64,000 nucleotides of DNA from contig NZ_VOJI01000002.1 of NCBI RefSeq assembly GCF_007923445.1, positions 62,001 to 126,000 of the forward strand, given 5' to 3'. The notes under the pieces are model-generated. The model saw nothing but the letters and a program-made list of their open reading frames with translations. It searched no databases and was not told where the DNA came from. Numbering within the stretch: the first letter of the stretch is position 1; each line of letters starts with the position of its first letter. Source of the DNA: Puniceibacterium confluentis (GTDB lineage: Bacteria > Pseudomonadota > Alphaproteobacteria > Rhodobacterales > Rhodobacteraceae). Below are positions 42,968-52,949 of the stretch, piece by piece. The translations under genes were made by a program, and so were the position numbers.

Positions 42968-44290
42968 ATGCAGCACAGGCGCAGCGATTTCCCCGAAGGG
43001 TTCGAGTTCGGCACCGCCACGTCGAGCTATCAGATCGAAGGGCACGGTTTTGGCGGTGCCGGTCCCACCCATTGGGACACCTTTGCCGCCACCCCGGGCA
43101 ATGTGGTGCGGGCCGAGAACGGCGCGCGGGCCTGTGACCACTACCACCGATACGAAGCTGACCTTGACCTGGTGCAGGCGGCCGGTTTTGACTGCTACCG
43201 CTTTTCTACGTCCTGGGCCCGGGTCCTGCCCGAGGGACGCGGCACGCCGAACCCCGAAGGACTGGATTTCTACGACAGGCTGACGGACGCCATGCTGGAG
43301 CGCGGGATCAAACCCTGTGCGACGCTGTATCACTGGGAACTGCCGGCGCCGCTGGCCGACCTCGGGGGCTGGACCAACCGCGACATCGCCCTGTGGTTCG
43401 CCGACTTCACCGAGGTGATCATGGGCCGGATCGGCGACCGGATGCATTCCGTCGCGCCGATCAACGAGCCGTGGTGTGTTGCCTGGATCAGTCATTTCCT
43501 CGGCCTCCACGCACCGGGACTGCGCGACATCCGCGCCACTGCCCGTGCGATGCACCACGTGCTTCTGGCGCATGGCACGGCAATCCAGACCATGCGCGGC
43601 ATGGGGATGAAAAATCTGGGGGCGGTGTTCAACATGGAATGGCCGCAGCCCGTCGACGACAGCCCCGAAGCCGCCGGTGCCGCCGCCACCTATGACGGCT
43701 ATTACAACCGCTTCTATCTGGATGGCGTGTTCAAGGGCCGCTATCCCGACACCGTGCTGGCGGGGATGGAACAGCACCTGCCCCGCGGCTGGCAGAACGA
43801 TTTCCCGGTCATCGACTCGGCCGTCGACTGGTGCGGCATCAACTATTATACCCGCAAGGTCATCGCCCCGAACGACGGACCCTGGCCGTCGCTGGACGAG
43901 GTAGAAGGCCCCCTGCCCAAGACTTTCATGGACTGGGAGATCTATCCCGAAGGCCTGTACCGGTTCCTCAAACGCACCGCCGCCGAATACACCGGCGACC
44001 TGCCGCTGATCGTGACCGAGAACGGGCTGGCCGCGCCGGACCTGCTGCAAAACGGCAGGGTCAGTGACCCGGGCCGCGTCGCATTCCTGGATCAGCACAT
44101 GGCCGCGATCAAACGCGCCATCGACGAGGGCGTGCCGGTGGGCGGCTATTACATCTGGTCGCTGCTGGACAACTACGAATGGGCATTGGGCTATGAAAAG
44201 CGCTTCGGTCTGGTGCATGTGGACTTCGACAGCCTTGTGCGTACGCCCAAAGACTCGTACCACGCCCTCGCACGGGCACTGAAAGAGTAG
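42968..44290 (+). CDS. GH1 beta-glucosidase
   Basis: A 440-residue glycoside hydrolase family 1 enzyme, cytoplasmic. Acid/base is Glu167 in INEPWC, nucleophile Glu351 in VTENGL. It releases glucose from beta-glucosides. AAAGGG seven bases before the ATG at 42968 decides the start over earlier in-frame codons inside the aglR end. Between aglR and glk on the same strand, with a four-base gap to glk. Confidence 0.93.
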   Translation: MQHRRSDFPEGFEFGTATSSYQIEGHGFGGAGPTHWDTFAATPGNVVRAENGARACDHYHRYEADLDLVQAAGFDCYRFSTSWARVLPEGRGTPNPEGLDFYDRLTDAMLERGIKPCATLYHWELPAPLADLGGWTNRDIALWFADFTEVIMGRIGDRMHSVAPINEPWCVAWISHFLGLHAPGLRDIRATARAMHHVLLAHGTAIQTMRGMGMKNLGAVFNMEWPQPVDDSPEAAGAAATYDGYYNRFYLDGVFKGRYPDTVLAGMEQHLPRGWQNDFPVIDSAVDWCGINYYTRKVIAPNDGPWPSLDEVEGPLPKTFMDWEIYPEGLYRFLKRTAAEYTGDLPLIVTENGLAAPDLLQNGRVSDPGRVAFLDQHMAAIKRAIDEGVPVGGYYIWSLLDNYEWALGYEKRFGLVHVDFDSLVRTPKDSYHALARALKE

Positions 44291-44294
44291 AGCC

Positions 44295-45275
44295 ATGGCC
44301 GATACAAAAGACATCATCGCCGTCGTCGCCGACATCGGCGGGACCAACACCCGCGTAGCGCTGACGCGAGGCACAGTGGTGCAGACCGACTCCATCCGCC
44401 GTTACCGCAACGCAGATCATGCCGGGCTGACCGAAGTGCTGGCGCAGTACCTGGACGCCCAGAGCGCCAGCCCGGACGCGGCCTGCGTTGCCATGGCGGG
44501 GCCGGTGCGCGACGGTGTCGGGCGTCTGACCAACCTCGACTGGACCGTTGACCGCGATGTCATCGCGCAGGCCACCCACGCCCGCACCGTTGCGGTGCTG
44601 AACGATCTTCAGGCCCAGGGCCATGCGCTCGATCATCTGACCACCGACAGCCTGACCCGTCTGATGCCGGGCCGGGCCGCCAGCGATCATGCCGCCAAGC
44701 TCGTCATCGGGGTCGGAACCGGCATGAACGCCGCTCCGGTGTTCCGTCTGGGCGGGCAGACGCTGGTGCCGCCGTCGGAATCCGGCCACATCACCCTGCC
44801 CCTGCAAACCGAGGAAGAACTGCGCCTGATGGCGTTCATCGCCCGCAAGCACGGCACCCCGGGTGTCGAAGATGTGCTGTCGGGGCGCGGGTTCGAACGG
44901 GTCTATGCCTGGCTCTGCGAAGAGGATGGCGGCGACGAGCCGCTGGACGCCAATACCATCATGCAGGCCGTCGGGACCGGCAGCAATCCGCGCGCCGACC
45001 GCGCCGTCGAAGTCTTTACCCGAATGCTGGGCCGGGTTGCGGGCAACCTCGCCCTGATCAACCTGCCGTTCGGCGGAATCTACCTCTGTGGCGGCGTCGC
45101 GCGGCACTTTGGTCCGCACCTGCTGGACAAGGGCTTTGCGCAGGCGTTTTGTGACAAGGGCCGGTTCTCCGACTTCATGAAGCAATTCCCGGTCCATCTT
45201 GTCACCGATGACTACGCCGCGCTGACCGGATCTGCCTGTCATCTCGCCGAAATCCTCGCACAAAACCGCCAATAG
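44295..45275 (+). CDS. glk: glucokinase
   Basis: A 326-residue ROK-like/Glk-type kinase that phosphorylates glucose to glucose-6-phosphate. DIGGTNTR (13-20) is the ATP phosphate motif; LNDLQAQ holds the catalytic aspartate, and GVGTGMNA and YLCGGVARH are family motifs. It makes usable the glucose released by the hydrolases at its side and feeds Pgm. Confidence 0.94.
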   Translation: MADTKDIIAVVADIGGTNTRVALTRGTVVQTDSIRRYRNADHAGLTEVLAQYLDAQSASPDAACVAMAGPVRDGVGRLTNLDWTVDRDVIAQATHARTVAVLNDLQAQGHALDHLTTDSLTRLMPGRAASDHAAKLVIGVGTGMNAAPVFRLGGQTLVPPSESGHITLPLQTEEELRLMAFIARKHGTPGVEDVLSGRGFERVYAWLCEEDGGDEPLDANTIMQAVGTGSNPRADRAVEVFTRMLGRVAGNLALINLPFGGIYLCGGVARHFGPHLLDKGFAQAFCDKGRFSDFMKQFPVHLVTDDYAALTGSACHLAEILAQNRQ

Positions 45276-45412
45276 CCGCCGGATCCCGCTCAATTTGGCA
45301 TCACTGCCGCGAAATTGCGCAAACTATCCGTGTGCAGAGTTGCATTTGCCGATTTGGCTCTATTGATAGCGATAACGGCCCCTAGGGTTTAAAAAAATCG
45401 GGACACACAGAC

Positions 45413-47818
45413 ATGAACATGGTCAGCCGCAATACCATCACGACCGACGAATTTCGCGCCTCCATCCTGCGCCATCTGACGTATGCGCTGGGCAAGGATG
45501 CCAGTCACGCCCAGGTCGAGGACTGGCGTATGGCCCTGTCCTTTGCGGTGCGCGACCAGATCGTCGACAGCTGGTTCGCGGCCACCCGCAAGACCTATGA
45601 GGCCGGCGCCAAGCGGGTCTATTACCTGTCGATGGAATTCCTCATCGGCCGCCTGCTGGAAGACGGCATCGTCAATCTGCGGCTGGTGGATCAGGCCCGC
45701 GACGCGCTGGCGTCACTGGGCCAGGATTTCGACACCGTGCTCGAAGACGAACCCGACGCAGCACTTGGCAACGGCGGCCTCGGCCGTCTGGCAGCCTGTT
45801 TCCTCGAATCCCTGTCGACCCTGGGCTGCCCGGCCTATGGCTACGGCATCCGCTATGAACACGGCCTGTTCCGGCAGTCCTTTTTCGAGGGGCGCCAGAT
45901 GGAGGCCCCCGAAACCTGGCTGCTGCAGCGTCACGCTTGGGAATTCGAACGCCCCGAGTCGCGCTACCGCATCGGGTTTGGCGGCGAGGTGACCACCAAG
46001 GGCGGCAAATCCGTCTGGACCCCCGCCAGTGCCGTGGATGCCGAGGCCTACGACACCCCGGTCATCGGCTGGCAGGGTCGCTGGGCCAACACGCTGCGGC
46101 TTTGGTCGGCCAAGGCGTCGGACAGTGCCTTTGATCTGGACAGTTTCAACCGCGGCGACTTTTCGGCCGCGGCAGAGCCCGAGGCGCTGGCCCGCACGAT
46201 TTCACGCGTGCTCTATCCCGACGACACCACCGAACAGGGCAAGGAACTGCGTCTCAAGCAGGAATATTTCCTGACCGGCGCGGCCCTTCAGGATATCCTG
46301 CGCCGGTTCGATTCAGAGCATGACGATCTGGCCAAACTGCCATCCAAAGTCGCAATCCAGATGAACGACACCCACCCGGCCATTGCCGGGCCGGAACTGG
46401 TGCGGATCCTGCATGACGAACGCGGCCTGCCCTTCAAGGACGCAATGCAGATGGCGCAGGCCTGCCTGAGCTACACCAATCACACACTTCTGCCCGAGGC
46501 TCTGGAAAGCTGGCCCGAGGCGCTGTTCGGGCGTCTGCTGCCGCGGCATCTGCAGATTGTCGACCGCATCGACGACGCCCATGCCAAGGCCAACCCGTCG
46601 CGCACGCTGTCGGCCCGGTCCGACCATCAGGTGAAGATGGGCGAGCTGTCGTTCATCATGGCGCACAAGGTCAACGGAGTCTCGGCGCTGCACACAGAGC
46701 TGATGAAGACCACGGTTTTCAGTGAATTCCACCGGCTGCATCCGGACCGGATCATCAACCAGACCAATGGCGTGACGCCGCGCCGCTGGCTGCTGTCGTG
46801 CAACCCGCGCCTGTCGGGGCTGATCACCGCCACCATCGGTGAAGGCTGGGCCGACGATCTGGAACTGCTCAGGGAGCTTGAGCCGCATGTCGCCGACGCG
46901 GCCTGGCTGGACAAATACGCCGCCGCCAAACGCGACAACAAGGCCGAACTGGCGAACTGGATGGCCGGGACGACCGGCTTCAACGTCGATCCGGATATGA
47001 TGTTCGACGTCCAGATCAAGCGCCTGCACGAATACAAGCGTCAGCACCTGAACATACTCGAGGCGGTCGCGCTCTGGCAGGAAATCAAGGCCAATCCCAC
47101 GGCGGACTGGACACCCCGGCTCAAGATCTTTGCCGGCAAGGCGGCGCCGGGATACTTCTTTGCCAAGGACATCATCCGCCTGATCAACGATGTTGCCAAG
47201 GTGCTGAACGCCGACGCTGAAACCCGCGACATGTTGCAGGTCGCCTTCCTGCCGAACTACAACGTGACGCTGGCCGAACGGTTGATACCGGCCGCGGACC
47301 TGTCCGAACAGATCTCGACCGCCGGAAAAGAGGCGTCGGGCACCGGCAACATGAAGTTCGCCCTGAACGGCGCCCTGACCGTCGGCACTCTGGACGGCGC
47401 CAATGTGGAAATCCGCGAACACGTCGGGGCGGAAAACTTCTTTCTGTTCGGCATGACCGCGGACAAGGTCGATGAACGCCGCGCGATCCGGGATCACGCC
47501 GCCCAGGCCATCGCCGCCGATCCGCGTCTTGCCGCGGCACTCAAGGCGATCCACGACGGTGTGTTCTCGCCGGATGAGCCCGCGCGCTACCACAACATCA
47601 CCGAGAACCTGTCGGGACCGGACTACTTTCTGGTATCGTCGGATTTCACCGACTACTACCGCGCCCAACGCGAAGTCGATGCGGCCTTCAAGGACAAGTC
47701 GCACTGGATGACCATGGCGGCGCTGAACACCGCGCGTTCCGGGTGGTTCTCGTCTGACCGCACGATCACCGACTACATGGCTCAGATCTGGGACGCAAAA
47801 AGCCTGCGTGACAGCTGA
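45413..47818 (+). CDS. glgP: glycogen phosphorylase
   Basis: An 801-residue GT35 enzyme that releases glucose-1-phosphate from glycogen ends. The PLP-binding lysine is Lys648 in GNMKFALNGALT. NGGLGRLAACFLESL, MNDTHPAIA and KRLHEYKRQ are typical motifs. The 137 bases upstream probably contain the operon promoter, though none was fixed with confidence. A strong hairpin follows its stop, and glgB starts 194 bases later. Confidence 0.97.
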   Translation: MNMVSRNTITTDEFRASILRHLTYALGKDASHAQVEDWRMALSFAVRDQIVDSWFAATRKTYEAGAKRVYYLSMEFLIGRLLEDGIVNLRLVDQARDALASLGQDFDTVLEDEPDAALGNGGLGRLAACFLESLSTLGCPAYGYGIRYEHGLFRQSFFEGRQMEAPETWLLQRHAWEFERPESRYRIGFGGEVTTKGGKSVWTPASAVDAEAYDTPVIGWQGRWANTLRLWSAKASDSAFDLDSFNRGDFSAAAEPEALARTISRVLYPDDTTEQGKELRLKQEYFLTGAALQDILRRFDSEHDDLAKLPSKVAIQMNDTHPAIAGPELVRILHDERGLPFKDAMQMAQACLSYTNHTLLPEALESWPEALFGRLLPRHLQIVDRIDDAHAKANPSRTLSARSDHQVKMGELSFIMAHKVNGVSALHTELMKTTVFSEFHRLHPDRIINQTNGVTPRRWLLSCNPRLSGLITATIGEGWADDLELLRELEPHVADAAWLDKYAAAKRDNKAELANWMAGTTGFNVDPDMMFDVQIKRLHEYKRQHLNILEAVALWQEIKANPTADWTPRLKIFAGKAAPGYFFAKDIIRLINDVAKVLNADAETRDMLQVAFLPNYNVTLAERLIPAADLSEQISTAGKEASGTGNMKFALNGALTVGTLDGANVEIREHVGAENFFLFGMTADKVDERRAIRDHAAQAIAADPRLAAALKAIHDGVFSPDEPARYHNITENLSGPDYFLVSSDFTDYYRAQREVDAAFKDKSHWMTMAALNTARSGWFSSDRTITDYMAQIWDAKSLRDS

Positions 47819-47829
47819 GCGCGCAACGC

Positions 47830-47867
47830 CTGCGCTTCCCGGCCGGACTGGCGCCGGGAAGCCGCAG
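47830..47867 (+). other. hairpin between glgP and glgB
   Basis: CTTCCCGGC (47835-47843) and GCCGGGAAG (47853-47861) form the core stem, continued outward by CTGCG/CGCAG with one bulge. No T-run. May uncouple glgP from the rest of the operon. Confidence 0.45.
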
Positions 47868-48012
47868 GTGCCCTGCATCCGCCCGGGCAGGAGCGGTCGC
47901 CTTACTGTGCTGGAACGGTGTCACTTTTTCGCCAAACCGATTTCGGCGCCATGACAGGCCCATTCGCGTTCAAAACACTTGCAGAAGATGAAAAGCCGCA
48001 TAGTGTTAGCGT

Positions 48013-50199
48013 ATGACAGAGCCCATTGATCCCAAGACATTCGCCCTGTTGCAACGCGTCATAGACGCGCGTTGCGATGACCCTTTCGCCATTCTGGGGC
48101 CGCACAAGGTCGGGCGCAGCCGCTGTGTCACCGCCTACGATCCCGGCGCGACGGCCATGTCCGCGGTGGTCGCCGGCAAGCCCCATGTGCTGGACCCGAT
48201 CCAGCAGCTTCCCGGAATCTTTCGCGGCGTTGTGCCGGGCACCAAGCCCTATGTCCTGCGCGGCCAGAGCGAGGACGGCGCCACCTGGGAGGTTGAGGAC
48301 ACCTATCGGTTCGGGCCGGTTCTGGGGCAGATCGATGAATACCTGCTGGGCGAAGGCACGCACCGCAAACTGTGGCAGGTGCTGGGCGCGCATGTGCGGG
48401 AACATCAGGGCGCCAGGGGCACGTCATTTGCTGTCTGGGCACCGAATGCGCGCCGCGTTTCGGTGGTCGGCGATTTCAACCACTGGGACGGACGCCGCCA
48501 TGTGATGCGGCGGCGCGGGTCGACCGGCGTCTGGGAAATCTTTGTGCCCGGGGTTGGCGACGGCACTGTCTACAAATACGAAATCGTCGGCGTGCATGGC
48601 GCGGTCATGCCGCTCAAGGCGGATCCCGTGGGCTTTGGATCGCAGCACCCGCCGGAGAATGCGTCGGTGGTGCGCGACATATCCGGCTATGGCTGGTCCG
48701 ACACCGACTGGATGGCGACACGCGCCGCGAACAATTCGCGCACCGCGCCGATCTCGGTCTACGAGGTGCATCTGGGATCGTGGCGGCGCAAGGATCACGG
48801 TCGGCCAATCTCGTACATCGAAGCGGCCAGTGAACTGGTCGGTTACGTCAAGGACATGGGCTTTACCCATATCGAACTGATGCCGGTCAGCGAATATCCC
48901 TTTGACGGTTCCTGGGGGTATCAGCCGGTGGGCATGTTCGCGCCCACCATCCGCCACGGGCCGCCGCACGAATTCCGCGACCTGATCAACGCCGCCCACC
49001 AGGCCGGAATCGGTGTGCTGCTGGACTGGGTTCCGGGGCACTTTCCGACCGACGCCCACGGGCTCGGCCGCTTTGACGGCACGGCGCTTTATGAACATGC
49101 CGATCCGCGCGAAGGGTTCCACAACGACTGGAACACCCTGATCTACAATTACGGTCGGCGTGAGGTTGCGAACTACCTGACCTCGAACGCGCTGTACTGG
49201 CTGGACGAATACCATGTCGACGGCCTGCGCGTCGATGCCGTCGCGTCGATGCTCTACCGCGACTATTCCCGCAAGGACGGCGAATGGGTTCCCAACAAGG
49301 ACGGCGGGCGCGAGAATTACGAAGCCATCTCGATGCTGCAGGAAATGAACGTCTTCACCTATGGCGAGATGCCCGGGATCATGACCGTGGCCGAAGAATC
49401 CACTTCGTTCCCCAAGGTGTCAGGCCCGGTTTATGACGGTGGGCTCGGGTTCGGGTTCAAATGGAACATGGGCTGGATGAACGACACGCTCGAGTACATG
49501 AAAAAGGATCCGCTCTACCGCAAGCATCATCACCACCAGATGACCTTTGGCCTGCACTATGCCTTTTCCGAAAACTTCATCCTGCCGATCAGCCATGACG
49601 AGGTCGTGCACGGCAAGGGGTCGATGCTGGACCGGATGCCGGGCACCGAATGGGAAAAGTTCGCCAACCTGCGCGCCTATTACGGCTTCATGTGGGGCCA
49701 CCCGGGCAAGAAACTCCTTTTCATGGGCCAGGAATTCGCCCAGGCCCAGGAATGGAACCACGATGGCGAACTGGACTGGCGCGCGGCCCAGACGCCGATG
49801 CACAAGGGCATGCAATCGCTCGTGCGCGACCTCAACGCGCTTTACGCCGCGACTCCGGCCCTGCACGTCAAGGACTGCGATCCCGGCGGCTTCCAGTGGA
49901 TTGAATCCAACGATGCCGATGCCTCGGTCTATGCCTGGATCCGGCGCGGCAATCCCGGTGATGCCGAGGTTGTGGTGCTGTGCAACATGACTCCGCAAGA
50001 GCAGAGCGCCTACAAGATCGGCCTGCCCTCTGCGGGAACATGGCGCGAGGCGTTGAATTCGGATGCCGGGCAATATGGCGGAGGGGACCGCGGGAACATG
50101 GGCGTGGTCACTGCCGTGGACGAACCAAGCCACGGTCAGGCGGCCAGCGCCTCGGTGGTTCTGCCGCCACTGACGACGATATTTCTGATCAGGGACTGA
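48013..50199 (+). CDS. glgB: 1,4-alpha-glucan branching enzyme
   Basis: A 728-residue GH13 branching enzyme with N-terminal CBM48 domain (about 125-215), catalytic core, and C-terminal beta domain. Nucleophile Asp408 in LRVDAVASML, acid/base Glu461 in VAEESTSFP. It introduces alpha-1,6 branches in glycogen. The ribosome site is weak. glgC follows after 75 bases. Confidence 0.97.
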   Translation: MTEPIDPKTFALLQRVIDARCDDPFAILGPHKVGRSRCVTAYDPGATAMSAVVAGKPHVLDPIQQLPGIFRGVVPGTKPYVLRGQSEDGATWEVEDTYRFGPVLGQIDEYLLGEGTHRKLWQVLGAHVREHQGARGTSFAVWAPNARRVSVVGDFNHWDGRRHVMRRRGSTGVWEIFVPGVGDGTVYKYEIVGVHGAVMPLKADPVGFGSQHPPENASVVRDISGYGWSDTDWMATRAANNSRTAPISVYEVHLGSWRRKDHGRPISYIEAASELVGYVKDMGFTHIELMPVSEYPFDGSWGYQPVGMFAPTIRHGPPHEFRDLINAAHQAGIGVLLDWVPGHFPTDAHGLGRFDGTALYEHADPREGFHNDWNTLIYNYGRREVANYLTSNALYWLDEYHVDGLRVDAVASMLYRDYSRKDGEWVPNKDGGRENYEAISMLQEMNVFTYGEMPGIMTVAEESTSFPKVSGPVYDGGLGFGFKWNMGWMNDTLEYMKKDPLYRKHHHHQMTFGLHYAFSENFILPISHDEVVHGKGSMLDRMPGTEWEKFANLRAYYGFMWGHPGKKLLFMGQEFAQAQEWNHDGELDWRAAQTPMHKGMQSLVRDLNALYAATPALHVKDCDPGGFQWIESNDADASVYAWIRRGNPGDAEVVVLCNMTPQEQSAYKIGLPSAGTWREALNSDAGQYGGGDRGNMGVVTAVDEPSHGQAASASVVLPPLTTIFLIRD

Positions 50200-50274
50200 A
50201 CGGACGACAGCTTTTCGGTCTTGCACGATAACAAGGTGGCCCTCCGGTGCCGCCGTATGAGGGAGGGGACCAAC

Positions 50275-51540
50275 ATGAGATTATCAACCACCCGGCTCGC
50301 CAGCCGGTCCATGGCCTTTGTGCTGGCCGGTGGGCGCGGGTCACGGCTCAAGGAACTGACCGACCTCAGGGTGAAACCGGCGGTCTATTTCGGCGGCAAG
50401 TTCCGGATCATCGACTTTGCGCTGTCAAACGCGCTGAATTCTGGCATCCGCAAGATGTCGGTCGCCACCCAGTACAAGGCACATTCGCTGATCCGTCACT
50501 GCCAGCGCGGCTGGAATTTCTTCCGGGCCGAACGCAACGAATTCCTCGATATCCTTCCTGCCAGCCAGCGCGGCGGTGATGAGGCGTGGTATCGCGGCAC
50601 CGCCGATGCGGTGACCCAGAACATCGACATCGTCGACAGCTATGACGTCGATTATGTCCTGATCCTGGCGGGGGATCACATCTACAAGATGGATTACGAA
50701 CTGATGATCCAGCACCACGTCGATTCCGGCTCGGATGTGACCATCGGTTGCCTCACAGTGCCCCGGTCCGAGGCCTCGGCCTTCGGCGTCATGGCGGTCG
50801 ACGACAACGACGTGATCACCTCGTTTCTGGAAAAGCCGCAGGATCCGCCGGGCACCCCGGACAACCCGGATGTGACGCTGGCGTCGATGGGGATCTACGT
50901 CTTCAACTGGAAGTTCCTGCGCGACCTGCTCATCCGCGACTCCGAGGATCCGAATTCCAGTCATGATTTCGGCAACGACCTGATCCCGGACATCGTCAAG
51001 AACGGCAAGGCTCAGGCGCATCGCTTCACCAACAGCTGTGTTCGCACTACGCCGCAGTCTCCGGCCTACTGGCGCGACGTGGGCACGGTCGATGCCTTCT
51101 GGAAGGCCAATCTGGACCTCACCGACTTTACTCCCGAGCTGGACATGTGGGACACCGACTGGCCGATCTGGACCTATTCGGAATCCGTCCCGCCCGCCAA
51201 GTTCATCCACAACGAGGCCAAGCGCCGCGGCGTCGCCGTCAGTTCGCTGGTGTCGGGGGGCTGCATCATCTCGGGCACGGAAATCCGCAATTCGCTGCTG
51301 TTCACCCAGGTGCACACCAACTCCTACGCGTCGCTGGATCAGGCGGTGGTCCTGCCTTATGTGCGGGTCGCCCGCTCGGCACGGCTGAGCAAGGTGGTGA
51401 TCGACCGTGGCGTGCACATCCCCGAAGGTCTGGTGGTGGGCGAGGACCGGGACGAAGACGCCAAGTGGTTCCGCGTCTCGGAGGGGGGCGTGACCCTGAT
51501 CACCCAGCAGATGCTGAACAAGCGAGCCGCGGCGCAATGA
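50275..51540 (+). CDS. glgC: glucose-1-phosphate adenylyltransferase
   Basis: A 421-residue nucleotidyltransferase that makes ADP-glucose, the committed step of glycogen synthesis. [15 protein letters not shown] (about 15-29) is the nucleotide site, [17 protein letters not shown] the metal-binding part; the C-terminal half is a left-handed beta-helix with allosteric sites. GGGAGGGG before the ATG at 50275 sets the start. Stop overlaps glgA start (ATGA). Confidence 0.96.
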   Translation: MRLSTTRLASRSMAFVLAGGRGSRLKELTDLRVKPAVYFGGKFRIIDFALSNALNSGIRKMSVATQYKAHSLIRHCQRGWNFFRAERNEFLDILPASQRGGDEAWYRGTADAVTQNIDIVDSYDVDYVLILAGDHIYKMDYELMIQHHVDSGSDVTIGCLTVPRSEASAFGVMAVDDNDVITSFLEKPQDPPGTPDNPDVTLASMGIYVFNWKFLRDLLIRDSEDPNSSHDFGNDLIPDIVKNGKAQAHRFTNSCVRTTPQSPAYWRDVGTVDAFWKANLDLTDFTPELDMWDTDWPIWTYSESVPPAKFIHNEAKRRGVAVSSLVSGGCIISGTEIRNSLLFTQVHTNSYASLDQAVVLPYVRVARSARLSKVVIDRGVHIPEGLVVGEDRDEDAKWFRVSEGGVTLITQQMLNKRAAAQ

Positions 51541-52949
51541 CCAGGGTCCTGTCGGTCGCATCCGAATGTGTTCCTCTGGTCAAGACCGGCGGCCTGGCGG
51601 ATGTGGCGGGCGCTCTTCCGGGTGCGCTGGCGGCCTGCAATGTCGACATGCGCACCCTGTTGCCCGGCTATCCCGCTGTCATGGCGGGGAGCGCGGGCGC
51701 GCAGGTGGTCGCGGACCTTGGCGATCTGTTCGGCGGACCGGCCACCGTGCGCCGCGCCGGGCTGGGCGACCAGGTGCTGTACGTTCTGGACGCGCCGCAC
51801 CTGTATGACCGGGCGGGGTCGATCTATCTTGGCCCGGACGGCAAGGACTGGCCCGACAACCCTGAACGCTTTGCCGCGCTGTCCTGGGCGGCCGCCCATA
51901 TCGCGGCAGAAGGTATCGAGGGCTGGAGCCCCGAAGTGCTGCATCTGCACGACTGGCAGGCCGGGCTCGCCCCGGTGTATCTGCACGGAATGGGCGCGGC
52001 CGGTCGCGTCGGCACGCTGCTCACCATCCACAACATCGCCTTCCAGGGCCTCGCCCCGGAAAACCGGCTCGAGGCGCTGCGCCTGCCACGGTCCTGGTAC
52101 AACCCCGGCGGCATTGAATATTACGGCCAGATATCGGCGCTCAAGGCCGGGCTCATTGCCGCGGACAAGATCAGCACCGTCAGCCCGACCTACGCGTCCG
52201 AACTGATGACACCCGAGTTCGGCATGGGTCTGGATGGCGTGCTGCGCGACCGCCAGGCGGACCTCAGCGGCATCCTGAACGGCATCGACCTCGATGTCTG
52301 GACACCGCCTTACAACAGCCCGGGCGGCAAGGCGCCGATGACCCGCGCCCTGCGCGAAGAGCTGGGACTGCCCGAATGTGACGGTCCGCTCTGCGTCGTG
52401 ATCTCGCGGCTGACCGAGCAGAAGGGGCTGGACCTGCTGCTCAACGTCCTGCCGACCCTGCTGGCGGCGGGGGGACAGCTGGCGCTGCTTGGATCGGGGG
52501 ATGCCCGGCTCGAAGCCGGGTTCCGCGATGCCGCCGAACGTCACTCCGGTGTCTCCGTGCGCATCGGCTATGACGAGGCGCTGGCGCATCGGCTGATAGC
52601 CGGCGGTGATGTCATTCTTGTGCCGTCCCGCTTTGAACCCTGCGGGCTGACCCAGCTTTACGGTCTGCGCTTTGGCACCCTGCCGCTGGTCGCGCTGACC
52701 GGCGGACTCGCGGACACGGTGATTCCCGCAAGCCCCGCAGGACTGGCCGCCAGAGTGGCGACAGGCTTTCAATTTGCCCCTGTGACAGCAAACTGCCTGC
52801 GCGGGGCCCTCATGCAGATGTGTGCACTCTGGCAATCCCCGCAGGATTGGCAGAAGATGATGGAGAACGCGATGGCACATCCGGTCGGCTGGGATCAGTC
52901 GGCCCGGACCTATGCCGCGCTCTATCAGACGCTCAAGAAGGTCACATGA
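51537..52949 (+). CDS. glgA: glycogen synthase (ADP-glucose type)
   Basis: A 470-residue GT5 glycosyltransferase. KTGGLADV (16-23) binds ADP-glucose; the C-terminal domain has [11 protein letters not shown] and the [12 protein letters not shown] motif. It elongates alpha-1,4 chains. Start overlaps glgC (51537-51540), stop overlaps the glgX start (52946-52949), both ATGA, indicating coupled translation. Confidence 0.97.
   Translation: MTRVLSVASECVPLVKTGGLADVAGALPGALAACNVDMRTLLPGYPAVMAGSAGAQVVADLGDLFGGPATVRRAGLGDQVLYVLDAPHLYDRAGSIYLGPDGKDWPDNPERFAALSWAAAHIAAEGIEGWSPEVLHLHDWQAGLAPVYLHGMGAAGRVGTLLTIHNIAFQGLAPENRLEALRLPRSWYNPGGIEYYGQISALKAGLIAADKISTVSPTYASELMTPEFGMGLDGVLRDRQADLSGILNGIDLDVWTPPYNSPGGKAPMTRALREELGLPECDGPLCVVISRLTEQKGLDLLLNVLPTLLAAGGQLALLGSGDARLEAGFRDAAERHSGVSVRIGYDEALAHRLIAGGDVILVPSRFEPCGLTQLYGLRFGTLPLVALTGGLADTVIPASPAGLAARVATGFQFAPVTANCLRGALMQMCALWQSPQDWQKMMENAMAHPVGWDQSARTYAALYQTLKKVT

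Noticed and set aside
47921-47950. GGAAC near 47923 as an EcfG promoter for glgB
   Set aside because: AAAC stands at the -10 distance; too weak to call.
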